From Phytophthora colocasiae (lineage: Eukaryota > Oomycota > Peronosporomycetes > Peronosporales > Peronosporaceae): DNA of 64,000 nt. Both the position numbers and the translations under genes were made by a program. Positions 55,801 through 64,000 of the stretch are shown in pieces; positions within the stretch are counted from its first letter, which is position 1, and the number at the start of each line of letters is the position of its first letter. Location: assembly GCA_018806915.1 (NCBI GenBank), contig JAGKQI010000098.1:1612001-1676000 (forward strand), read 5' to 3'. The notes under the pieces are model-generated. The model searched no databases, was not told the DNA's origin, and saw only the letters and a list, made by a program, of their open reading frames with translations.

Positions 55801-56195
55801 CGTTGTCGTTGCTTGATCTCACGACGAAAACTCAAGTGCTGGATCGACTGGGAGTTTTGAACTGTTTTCATCCTCTTCAGCAGATTGAAACGTACAGAAA
55901 TCTGCAGTTCAGCTCATTTGAACATCGTCAGATGATTCTAATCCTCGTCAAGCTCACAGCCAGCGGGGAAGCCGAGTTGACTAACACACAGCTCAATGGA
56001 AACACCATTGAGTCGGATGTGTGGAAAACATGGACAAACGACGACAAATTACCTGCTCTTGGTACTCTCAGCTGCTCCATGCGAGCTCTGCACGGTATTC
56101 AATCGGAAACGCAATTGCCGCCGACCAGTGTGCGTAAGAAGCTTCTCCAGTCGCTGGTATTCAAGCTGGAGGATAAAGCACACGACGTGACATGA
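52848..56195 (+). CDS. Leucine-rich-repeat protein with EF-hand-like loop
   Basis: 1115 residues, single exon, ATG at 52848. Residues 1-130 and 170-280 are low complexity (Ser/Gln/Pro, then acidic). About residues 320-570 hold ribonuclease-inhibitor-type LRRs (LKHLNFSDNRLGAKG, LKSLDIGNNQLGDQA, LEHLDLRRNNI, LTSLNLSWNNI, LTHLDLSDNTLG, LRVLDISNNHV), which make a curved binding surface. Near residue 762 DKDGDGKIDVCG matches an EF-hand calcium loop, but position 12 is Gly instead of Glu. The C-terminal 300 residues are helical with no recognised domain. There is no signal peptide or transmembrane segment, so probably an intracellular scaffold. A flagellar role is possible, as for many LRR proteins of this layout, but unproven. 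Confidence 0.85.
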   Translation: MHARQQPARPHGAAVKPSPLSARTRRSEVAAFPRSDLWSWKDDGARDELVESMLRECIPPVAVPSTPALNFNSPMIFSGNNRPQLVSQRQRLTTASQHSHLQSPPGSQTSRRRNNVQSPPTAQPPPQLQPSSSKNLTAVASAQSTGQDAWKAFKVAHRTNKILSKTRKMISVLTRQSSSTKNIHDGDNQYVGSVDSDVGEDNGDAGADENGEVSEVALVAAKLEEVKAKFQREVLDEEAMDSNGGNGNTFSTSIGNIQSGSEDFWKMYKASATNQRPDSARGRYIASYQDTSLLVLPVLDLKRSSRYERVNQTLRYDNYYFGDKRAEALGNALQLLPVPVQSLSMKNVGVSGSGSSAIMNGIPMKQLKHLNFSDNRLGAKGTQTIYRTLENPQIHLKSLDIGNNQLGDQAVRTLIQCLLNRCTLEHLDLRRNNIFHAAISIGELLRITTPLTSLNLSWNNIRGKPAQHLARCMMENLTLTHLDLSDNTLGNNGKADAELGACLATNKSLRVLDISNNHVQAKSVLVYVNGLQQNTALKTLVFRGNPIGVVGGEAIVRAVASGSVLNCQIDIGDCNLDILDGNLEGTIYGGGTFILNLNERSDGILLKELLQLVWKNKMDIVEVIHNGIPFAFNKKDEKTFVTSIPSQGSMQVKFQPNYDRHEDLISAAGFDGVVRLMDRSFGRSRDGDEAAKLFCICVLAEEYSFTVAEANTLLSLFESHTSLVEKANAAAAIIPQIHLTPSAQIATEDIYDCASMETPMEFFVDKDGDGKIDVCGDICMTIGLENLSDIEQSHVEQKVGKWVSFNVNNPTGRYQLNMANSIDRRILMRILEVNKMERKMRQQLKLMDTSQHGLVAQPLQCGFRNMKLNHLPILMGANWQFPRLGILEFDFVMTRRPYAVCTAFSDGAFEQFLKEFKQLQVTAEMKLIGLRSISTLYYFTCSQTQRIMEHFGTFERDPTTGCLLRGEVFIVLFSRIVDEWNLSETLSLLDLTTKTQVLDRLGVLNCFHPLQQIETYRNLQFSSFEHRQMILILVKLTASGEAELTNTQLNGNTIESDVWKTWTNDDKLPALGTLSCSMRALHGIQSETQLPPTSVRKKLLQSLVFKLEDKAHDVT

Positions 56196-56443
56196 AAGGT
56201 TCTGGAATTGTTGCGAGTCGGATGGAGACCTCTTAGGTTCATCATGCAAGAAATGCTAGACACGCTCAGTACATCTACTGCCGTCAACATTGATTCATGT
56301 GTTTTCGTAAGACAAATCTTGTGTTTTGGCAGGGTGCGTCCGACAGTCATACTTACACATTTTCTCAACCACAACTTTTGTTGAGCCAATAGTACGACAC
56401 GGTGTCGTACCTCTTTGTCATTGGCCAAAAAGAGTTTTCTTAA
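56196..56443. other. Intergenic, no feature seen
   Basis: Between the LRR stop and the piggyBac-type element. It contains GTGTCGTAC twice-type words but no coding or RNA signal. Ends with the TTAA target copy at 56440-56443. Confidence 0.5.
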
Positions 56444-57236
56444 CCCTTCTAACCCGAGCCGTTATTCTGTATTCTACAGAATAAGCAATTATCTTGATTA
56501 AAGTATGAACGATAACCTGCGAAAAGTATGCCGTTGGAAGCCCTTTCGTGCTCGGCGAGGCATATTCTGTACATAAAGTGTACATCATCGGCTATAGCAT
56601 GCACAATGTATCCAACATCTGCGAAACTGGCGATCTCCTTTTGGCTCCCTGGCGTAAAAAACATGTTCAAACCCTCTCACTCGGCAACCCCCGTCAAATT
56701 TGAAACGACTCTGTACTGTGCGGCACTCTTGGCGCCAACCAACCATCCGCCAAAAGCGCGCGAAGTGCAAAGCGCGCGAAGAGGAAGAATTTGCCCAGTT
56801 CTAACCTAACGGAGTAGTGAGGAGGAACTGGGCAAATACTTCTCTGCAGGCTCCAGCAAGACCTACTGCAAAGTACGTGGTGCTAACTAGTTGTCCTTCT
56901 TATTCCTCGTCTTTACTTTCTCTTACGTTTGCGGAATCTAATCATCTTTTAGGCTCGGTGGAATGCTCTTCCGTCACTCCGAGGTATCGTGCCATTTCTG
57001 ATAGCACGTGAGCGTGAACGTGGCAGAGCGGTACACGACCGCCTAAACCATTGCTGACAGAAGGTGCTCAAAGGCGGAACGCACCTTACAAGTACTGCCT
57101 GCGTTTGTTCTGCTTGGTGATCCGATGTGTTCACTAACGTGTGCTTCTAGCGTGATATGACAAACACCAGGTCCTCGGCGTTGATATGAGTCTCCAAAGT
57201 TGATTCTGCGCAGCGCCAGTAGCTGGATGTGTCGAA

Positions 57237-57605
57237 TTATTCTGTAGCATCCCGACATACGGCTGTGGGAAATTCCTGTGCGGGCAACATCCAGAATTAG
57301 TAAAGCACCACTCGAGTTATTCTGTAGCATCCTGACTTACGGCTACGGGAAATTCCCCCTGTGCACACAATTCGGGGCAACATCCATAATTAGTAAAGCA
57401 CCACTCGAGTTATTCTGTAGCATCCTGACTTACAGCCTGGAAATTCCGTGTGCACACGCAACATCCAGAACTAGTAAAGCACCACTCGAGTTATTCTGTA
57501 GCATCCTGACTTACGGCTATGGGAAATTCCGTGTGCACACGCAACATCCAGAATTAGTAAAGCACCACTTGAGTTATTCTGTAGCATCCCGGCTTACGGC
57601 TGTGC
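57237..57605. repeat. 80-93 bp tandem repeat, about 4.5 copies
   Basis: Copies start with TTATTCTGTAGCATC at 57237, 57317, 57410, 57491 and 57574, and share GGGAAATTCC...CAACATCCAGAATTAGTAAAGCACC in pieces. The start word repeats the subterminal hairpin of the surrounding piggyBac-type element, so these may be tandem transposase-binding sites. Confidence 0.85.
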
Positions 57606-57716
57606 TCCTCATTGTATGTGATCTATCCATACTCTGGGATATCGCAGAGATCACCTGTCAAGTCAAAGTTACTAGTTTCCGAACGTTGTCATTTATTTCC
57701 AGGTCTTCATCTTCTT

Positions 57717-58283
57717 CTACACTTTCCTCAAGTGGACCACCTCGTTGTCTGCCATAATGTCTTCTTCGTCGGCGTTGGAATCGGAATCGCTGACATCAGC
57801 GGTCTCCACGAGATTCACGTCATCGATAGCTGTAGAGCCAAACAGTCGCTCCTTTCGGAGCCTCTCCATGAAATTGTCGCTACCAAACACGTCCGAGTCG
57901 ATGAGGCCGTCGGTTCCGTTTGGTTCATCGGTCTCGCTCTTTGCTTCTTCATCAGCAGCCATGCACTCACTTGAATCGAATTCTGGATCATCCGGAAAAA
58001 GGCATTGGTCGCGCCGTCTTGCTCCGTATCATCCGGTATAGCTGCTGGTAGTTCACCTGTAGCGCCCACCTCCTCTGTGTCGACAACTGTGGTGGCACAA
58101 AAATAAGGCCACTAACCTTTCAAAGAAGTTTATGCCACGTCTGGCTTCGTCGAGACGGCCCTTCACCCCGGCTTCACGTAGCGTTGATTCTAGGTCATCC
58201 TCTGTCGGCTTACGAGCCTTCCAGCCTTCCTCGCAGATCTCGCGCCATAGTTGCTTGAACGGCATCTCTGCTGGGCCGTTCAT
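57717..58283 (-). pseudogene. piggyBac-associated N-terminal ORF remnant
   Basis: From ATG at 58283 the frame reads NGPAEMPFKQLWREICEEGW followed by ARKPTEDD and GVKGRLDEARRGINFF. This resembles the N-terminal region of piggyBac-type proteins repeated in Phytophthora, as I recall them. It shifts frame at about 58130 and again near 57960, ending in an acidic stretch (SDSDSNADEEDIMADNE). No catalytic DDD region follows. Confidence 0.5.
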
Positions 58284-58630
58284 TTTTTCGAATGACAATG
58301 TGAGGTAGCTTCTGACACGTGAACCGATGGGCTTTCGACAGAATTTTCAAACCTGTTGGGGATTTATATGCGTCTTTCTATCCTCCTTGAATAATACCCG
58401 TCTATCATCCCATCGCCGATCTGTTAGGAAAGTGGACTGATCCAGACACCATACAATAATCTTCATGCGGAGTTTTGGAGCGCTGATGAGTTTGCTGGAT
58501 ATTAAATCCTGTACAATATATTATTCTGTAGGATACAGAATACCGGGTTAGAGGGGTTAAGGTCCGTAGCATTAAAAAAATCCGCCTCAGCATTGCAGAT
58601 CCCCCTCCTCCACCACTCGTCTTCTATCGG

Positions 58631-59555
58631 ATGGTTCAAGCCCCACCAGCCACCAACTCTGCCTGGACTCGCGATGCCTCTAACAGCAACACAGAGCTCA
58701 CACTATCCCTTGCTAACCCACTCGACCACGAGGAGCGAGTACTTAGTGCTGAGAATGTGAGAAACGCGTGCACTTCTTCCCGGACTCAGACCGCGTACCG
58801 AAGCTATATGAGTTGCAAAGATGTCTTGCGAATGAGCTCGTTCGAGATGAGTCGCCATTGATGACAGCGACTGGTATTCCCCCTCAAGTTGTGATGTTTG
58901 GTCTGCAGAAGGAAATTCAGGCTACCGTTTGTGCTCTTCCTGAGTCTGTGGCAGCTCGATTTTCTAAGCTACTGGAAGAAAAAGTGATATACGGGACTGG
59001 TATAACACAGCAGCAGCTCGAGGATACAATGCGTAGAGTGCTATCGGACCGTGAGCCACGCTCGGATGCGGTCCGTCCTCACAGTTCTTCACCGACAACT
59101 ACTGTTCACTTTTACCAAGTGATGGCAAACTGCACACACTTCCAGAAAGCTTTGAGTTTCCGAGTACAGATGTGCTGCATGCTTGGCACCTGTGGTGGTT
59201 CGGTAACGAAGCCGAAGGCCAGCCCCCATACAAGTCAGTTTCAACGCATGACCTGGCGACACGAAAGAAGCGCCAAACGTACTCAGAATGGCGCATGATG
59301 ATAGAGCACATTTCAGCTGCAATTGAGAGAGAGACCGGCGCTTTACCTTCCTCCTCAATGACTGAGCAGCAGGCTGCAATGCTCTGCATCACCGGTGTCA
59401 ACAGCCTGCCGCTCAGCTCCTCAACCAGTTCACGCAGAACCACGCAGTTGAAAGTCACGACAATGCTTCGACTAGTTCGTCAAGCAGCACACACAAACAA
59501 CCAGAACGCACGCACGTTAGAGTACAGACCTAGGAAGAGGAGGAAGGAAGACTAA
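58631..59555 (+). pseudogene. Frameshifted gene of a repetitive oomycete family
   Basis: Three frames in succession: 58631 onward (NVRNACTSSRTQTAYRSYMS), 58768 onward (FGLQKEIQATVCALPESVAARFSKLLEE), and 59123-59555 (HTLPESFEFPSTDVLHAWHL, WWFGNEAEGQPPYKSVSTHD, then a basic tail RPRKRRKED). The Trp-rich WxLWWxG...PPY segment looks like a DNA-binding part of repetitive Phytophthora transposon proteins, possibly Crypton-associated. Product function unknown. Confidence 0.45.
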
Positions 59556-59795
59556 ACGCACTTACTTGTAACTTCGTTTACTGCGTCTGCTTGTCCTTCA
59601 CCGTCTAAGTCGAACTTGGACTTTTGACGAATCACAACCCACCGTTTCTTTGTCGTCTGACTGTCTTACGAAGGCTCGACACAAGTGATTGATACTAACC
59701 CCCCTTCCCCTCATCCGATTTCCAGCCCTGTGTCATTAACAGAGACTCTATCACCTTTTGAACTGAAGTCTGTAGCTCGCGAGGAAGATCCTGCT

Positions 59796-60260
59796 CTAAC
59801 AACGGGTTCTCCGCGGTGTTCTTGTGGCCGCAGACTCGTCTACCGATCGGAGCCGATCATAGACGTAGCGTATCCCACAGAATACGTCGTGGATCAACGG
59901 TAGCGTCGTCTCGTTGAAGGCGTAGGTCTCCGTTCCCCCCTCTTTTACGTGAGGAAAGCCGAGCTCCGTCAGCATATTCTTGAGCAGAGTCTCCGCATCG
60001 ACTTGATAGTCCTTGTCTATCTCCACTCCAAACAGAAACACCACCTTGCCGTGTTTTCGGAGACTGCGAGACTTTTGGTGGTCGTGAAGTCGTCGCAAGA
60101 TGTCATCGGAACGCCCAACCTTCACGACGAAATTGGTGTCGTCCGATGTGTTGCGGTCGAAAGCTGACACTAATCCGCAGTGAACAGCGTAGACCCCTCC
60201 TACATCATGAGATTTTGGAGGCTCGTAGAATACCCCATTCACAAGCGGCTTGCGATGCAC
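59796..60260 (-). CDS. GIY-YIG/T5orf172-like nuclease-type ORF
   Basis: 154 codons from ATG at 60260. GGVYAVHC followed 20 residues later by VVKVGRSDDILRRLHDHQK matches the GIY...YxG...R pattern (with VYA and KVG) of GIY-YIG-like domains found in phages, large DNA viruses and mobile elements. A helical part and KEGGTETYAF follow. The usual catalytic Glu is not obvious beyond this. It could be part of a transposon or an old viral insertion. No intron seen; no clear partner gene. Confidence 0.45.
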   Translation of the reverse strand: MHRKPLVNGVFYEPPKSHDVGGVYAVHCGLVSAFDRNTSDDTNFVVKVGRSDDILRRLHDHQKSRSLRKHGKVVFLFGVEIDKDYQVDAETLLKNMLTELGFPHVKEGGTETYAFNETTLPLIHDVFCGIRYVYDRLRSVDESAATRTPRRTRC

Positions 60261-60848
60261 CGCATAGGGTCGGTTTGGGGTCTCGACTAGAGCTGAAAAC
60301 GTCCCACCATCGAACGTTCCTCAAACACCTCGCTTTGATACCCCAGGGAGGTTCGCATGAACCTCCTGGGATATCCATCGAACGTACTGGGTACACCTTT
60401 TGACTTGAAATTACTACCAGCATACGAACATGAAGTAATAAAACTTCAGCTGATTTTTCAGATGTAGCACGCATTCCCCAAGATGCACGTCTGGCACCAG
60501 GCTTCCTCCCGAACGAGAGGCGAATATCGTACAGAGGAGGAGGATGCAGCTGAGTATCCTCAAACACCCCCAGGAAATAGCCATCAATGGGTTTCCCCTG
60601 TTCCCCAAACACCTCGAAAGCCGAGGCACCCTGAGTCAGCTGAAAGCTTTTCTGTTCGAACCGAGCCTGGTGGAGTTCATGCACTTGCTCGTTCGACGCC
60701 ACGCTCAGCCTGTCAAGCACAACCACGTATTCCTACATCGCAGCAACGAAAGAACAGATCCAGGCCCATCGCAGAATAACAACAATCTACAGATATCGCT
60801 GTATTGGAATCACGAGTGAGGAGCGAGACTGGATTACGGCTCTACAAG
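60261..60848. other. Unassigned region with hairpin
   Basis: Both strands show moderately long frames (for example minus 60726-60205 and plus 60544-60819) without recognised domains. The one feature is the inverted repeat at 60337-60375. Confidence 0.4.
60337..60375. repeat. Near-perfect inverted repeat around GCAT
   Basis: GATACCCCAGGGAGGTTC and GAACCTCCTGGGATATC pair with one bulge and one mismatch around a 4-nt loop, about 80 bp upstream of the GIY-YIG-like ORF start. It could be an operator, transposon end or transcript hairpin. Confidence 0.65.
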
Positions 60849-63057
60849 ATGAAAATGCAAAAGCGAAAGGATGTCTGGCATTTTGCACGTTTAATTCCGA
60901 AAGACCAGTTCACTGACGTTGCAAATATAGATCTATGATCATGCTGGCAAAGCGATATGCTTACTTTGTAAAGCGAAGCTGGCATTTCGTGTTGGGAAGC
61001 ACAAAATGCGGGAGCATATGGTCGAAAAGCACTCTGTTGACCTCGAGCGCTATTTAGCCGAACGTGACTTAGTTATAACTTCTGGGGGAGGTCTCCAGAA
61101 GCAGCGCGTGACTCGACGTTTGGATGCAGACCTTCAAGAGGTCTCCGGAGCCGTGATGAAGCCTCCTGTTCGTACCATTACGTCAAAAGAACAAAAGAAG
61201 CTGAACAGATTACTTGCGTCGTGGATTTCACGTCACTTTCGCCCTATGCTATCGTTGAAGACGAGGGATTCTTGGAGTTCGTTAGCTTCATTACGCACGA
61301 CTTGGGTCGTATTGATGTGGTCGTGCCAACTCGCTCCAAGATCCGAAGCGAAATCATTGCGCTTGCAAATTACTACCGTAGACTGGTCAAGAAGGATATT
61401 CAAGACAACTGCGTTTACTACTCCATGACAAGTGATATATGGACCGGCCGGGATGGACGAAGCTACGTATCGCTCACCATCCACTACATAACAGAAGGCT
61501 TTGAGGCAAGGAACTGGTCTCTAGAAGTACGTGAGCTTCCTGGAATTCACGACGCTACAGCAATTGCTACTTCGCTGAATCGTATTATGGAGGAGTGGTC
61601 CCTGTTCAAGTCGTTCTGCACGAAACTTCTGCGCGACGGAGGGGCAAACATCGTTAGCGCTGCAAACAAGATGCAGGTGAGAAGCATGTCCTGTATTGCA
61701 CACTCGCTTCATTTGGTCGTTGCCGGTGCTTTAATCAAGAAGAAGAGAAAACTGGGGCAATGCGAGGTGGTGCCAGATTGGATGGCGGAAGTCGAGAGAG
61801 AATGTGTTGAGACCATTCTAGTACATCACGAAGATGAACAATTATCCAGCGATGATCGTAAAAAGATGGACTCTCTCCGCAACCTCGCTATGGATGAAAT
61901 GGATACATATCTAAACGCAACTATTGAGAGTATCAGACACGATGAAATGGATGCTGTACGCGAAGTGGTACAACATTTTCGTACTCTAGCAACGTACTTC
62001 CGGAAATCGCCGAAAGGACAACATCGACTCGGCGAATGCCAGGTTAGCACCCGTGGTATTAAGCCTAGCGAGGTGCTTCGCGTGCAAGTGGATTGCCCTA
62101 CTCGATGGAATAGCTCCTGGATGATGTTGCAGAGATTTATCGCGCTTGAGTTGAGCCTGGTAAATTTCTTTGCTCACTTAAAAAGCCGTGAAGGCATGGT
62201 CGAGTTTAAGGATATGGGAGAGAAGTTGCAGCGACCGACAGTGTCAGACTGGCTCACTATTAAGTGTTTATCTACGTTATTGGACCCGTTTGCGCCTGCT
62301 ACCGAAGCATTAAGCGGCCAACAGTACCCGACAATGCCGTTGGTGCTACCAGTACTCCACAGTATTCGCAAACACTTTTCCAAGGCCGATATGTTTGAAG
62401 CACACGTCGCTATGGTGGACGACGCGCTCTACGTTAAGGAGACCATATCCATGATGAACAAGTGCAGGGAAACGATGTTGACGCTGTTTGATAAACGATT
62501 TTCGGCGCTGAGCAACAGTGAGCTGATGTGGGTCGCTTACTTGGACCCCAGGGTTGGCAAAAGGATGACTCATCTCACTCCAGCAGGGAAGCACATTGCA
62601 GGGGACGCACTTATCAACGCGGCTTACGATCTCGCAAAAGAAACTATGGGGTCAGAAGGAGATGATGCTTATCGTTTCGCTTCTCAAAGTACGCCCCAGT
62701 CTTGTGAAGGGAAAAAAACATTTCTTTTTAGACGTGTTTGGAGTGGATGACCATCCTCAGCAACGAAATGATCTCCGAAAGACCTGCAGCGACGAGTTTA
62801 CATTGTATGTGAGTCAGATCGCAAGCGTGCGAAGCACAGATGATCCTTCGTTGTGGTGGCGAGTAAATGGTTCCAAGTACCCCAACTTAAGTAGGCTCGC
62901 GAGAAAGTGGTTGGGAGCTGTCGCTACTAGTGTACCCTCCGAGCGAGCGTTCTCTACGAGTGGAAACACTTTGACAGCAAAACGAAGTTCACTTGCTCCT
63001 GGTATGGTGAGAGATTTAGTTTTCATTTCCCAGAATTGGAGGATCGATTATGAGTAA
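60849..63057 (+). pseudogene. hAT-family transposase, three frameshifts
   Basis: A cut-and-paste transposase of the zinc-finger-BED/hAT group. From ATG 60849 the BED finger begins (KRKDVWHFARL). After a shift near 60930 it continues AICLLCKAKLAF...MREHMVEKH (CX2C...HX4H). A second shift near 61245 leads to the long frame with the catalytic-core signatures TSDIWTGRDGRSYVSLTIHY, CIAHSLHLVV and CPTRWNSSWMMLQRF. A third shift in an A-run near 62715 precedes the C-terminal dimerisation domain (LARKWLGAVATSVPSERAFS, NTLTAKRSSLAP), ending at 63057. Shifts at homopolymers could be sequencing errors, so the gene could be intact in reality. Confidence 0.85.
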
Positions 63058-63069
63058 TGAATGAACGTG

Positions 63070-63302
63070 ATCACCTTGACTACATTGAGAAGCTACCACC
63101 TGCATGATCGCTAGAGATACCAGTATACCGCGAATTGGGTCATTCTCCGGTGCGTCACTGGTGGCAGTCCAAACGCAGCAATAACCGTGCTTCCTTTGTC
63201 ATTCACCAGAAATTTATTGATCGTTCCTTCGCAGTCGTAAACGCACTTTTGGACATTTGCAAATGCGTTCTGCAGTCGTTGCAACTCCTTCACCCCGAGC
63301 AT
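63070..63302 (-). pseudogene. Class III nucleotidyl cyclase fragment
   Basis: From 63302 the frame gives LQNAFANVQKCVYDCEG, TINKFLVNDKGSTVIAAFGL and PPVTH, the motif order of soluble-type adenylyl/guanylyl cyclase domains (INKFLxDDKG...FGLPPxxH). One base shift later ENDPIRGILVSLAIM continues the family pattern. The sequence then runs out next to the hAT element, which may have disrupted the gene. Metal-binding Asp positions cannot be judged from this fragment. Confidence 0.5.
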
Positions 63303-64000
63303 TTAAGTTAGGTCCTGCTCACTGTAATTCCATAATGCACATGGGTCAGTTAAGATGCTGCCAACATCAGAATTATGAAGCGTACCTGAAGCTGAGGCTG
63401 ATAAATAATACGGTTACGTCTGATCTCCTGTGGAAAGCGGTCCATGAAGCGGTTGTCGGCCTCCTCGCCACTGTATTGCCAGCAGTGGCCACCCCCTCGA
63501 AGACGCCCTCCTCGATAAACAGGAGGAGCCCAGCGAAACATATACATTGTCCTCGACCACCAGCTTATGGTGGGTGAGCAGTGCCTTCGGTTTCTCGGTC
63601 TTGTACAGCTTGAACTTGCCCAGGAAGCTGTCTGGATCGGCGACACCATGTCGTACATGTTAGTCGGTTCAGATGCTTCATTTTGTCGAATGGTGTGAAC
63701 CACACACAAACATACTTGAATTTAGTATAGAGAGGTTCGAAGGTAGTACGTGGTACGTTTTGCTCGTCGAACTACCCCACAGAACGTTCGGGGTGTTTGT
63801 CGGTGGTGTTCGCAAACGTTTTCAGCTCTAGTCTCGACATCTTCTTTGAGGGTCCTATCCTCCCAGTTGTCGCGAAGGCTTCTGGCGGCGCGGAGCATGC
63901 TACCATCCTGCAGCACGTCCTCCAGTTTCAGGTAGGTGCTTTCGCCCTTACCAAAGATTTTCGTGTTCGACATGTATGTCCACTCATTGTTGTCGCCAAG
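63303..64000. other. Right edge, minus-strand frames of unknown identity
   Basis: Minus frames at 63709-63350 and 63973-63722 (STYLKLEDVLQDGSMLRAAR, DNWEDRTLKEDVETRAENV) look protein-like and could be upstream exons of the cyclase-like gene, which would extend beyond the window. I could not confirm this. Confidence 0.35.

Larger units (their letters stand above)
56444..58556. mobile_element. piggyBac-type transposon, non-autonomous (2113 bp)
   Basis: Flanked on both sides by TTAA (56440-56443 and 58557-58560). The left end reads CCCTTCTAACCC and the right end is its inverted match GGGTTAGAGGGG. Just inside each end is a hairpin of TTATTCTGTA/TACAGAATAA type (56462-56484 and 58522-58542). TTAA target and CCC-starting inverted ends are diagnostic for piggyBac. 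Inside are a tandem repeat of the same TTATTCTGTA word and an ORF remnant of piggyBac-associated type; the DDD transposase domain is missing. Confidence 0.8.

Noticed and set aside
63722..63973. FCGVV segment as the second half of a cyclase domain
   Set aside because: It lies upstream of the INKFLV segment in transcription order, the reverse of the family order, and the rest of the ORF does not fit.

Overview
The window looks like oomycete nuclear DNA, most likely Phytophthora or a close relative. Host-type genes have short GT-AG introns of 62 to 73 bp and sit tens to about 150 bp apart, next to a very large block of nested repeats. Everything is read from sequence alone, so the genus is an inference. 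|| Positions 1-40460 are essentially one locus: a tandem array whose roughly 0.86-1.16 kb unit carries a tRNA-Leu(CAA) gene. I count 17 tRNA loci: some intact, some degenerate, two split by a transposon. The left block (1-2918) has three clean 972-973 bp units. Positions 2919-8544 are scrambled, inverted and indel-rich unit fragments. The right block (20153-31330) is again regular, alternating short and long units. Long units carry a 251-279 bp insert containing a decamer tandem repeat, and a 3333-bp higher-order duplication copies a Harbinger-like element that had landed inside a tRNA gene. || Several transposons sit inside this array. (1) An 11.6-kb LTR retrotransposon (8545-20152) has gag and protease but no visible reverse transcriptase or integrase. 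Between its sense ORFs and 3' LTR lies a long antisense reading frame whose stop abuts the sense stop (16290/16291). (2) A pogo-like DNA transposon (31331-40412) sits at a TA and is itself split by (3) a complete but decayed Ty3/Gypsy chromovirus (31580-39427, minus orientation, 5-bp TSD ACGAG). This second LTR element also carries an antisense ORF starting beside its 3' LTR, and it overlaps the chromodomain end of pol on the other strand by 572 bp. Array sequence resumes for about 49 bp at 40412-40460. || Positions 40461-47342 are transposon graveyard: a Tc1/mariner-like transposase broken by a possible solo LTR, a tyrosine-recombinase-like relic, and a Helitron helicase relic with a candidate 3' end. 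|| Positions 47523-56195 are the gene island: a protein with repeated CTFxPxxN motifs, glycosylasparaginase (3 exons), a PP4-type protein phosphatase catalytic subunit (3 exons, minus) and a divergently transcribed leucine-rich-repeat protein with an EF-hand-like loop. || Positions 56444-64000 return to mobile DNA: a TTAA-flanked piggyBac-type element with internal tandem repeats, a frameshifted repetitive-family gene, a GIY-YIG-like ORF, a frameshifted hAT transposase, and a fragment resembling a class III nucleotidyl cyclase at the right edge. || The two features I judge most worth follow-up are the tRNA-Leu satellite-like array and the pair of LTR elements with antisense ORFs. The gag-pro-only element is also saturated with the palindromic hexamer TCCGGA and its CpG-transition derivatives.
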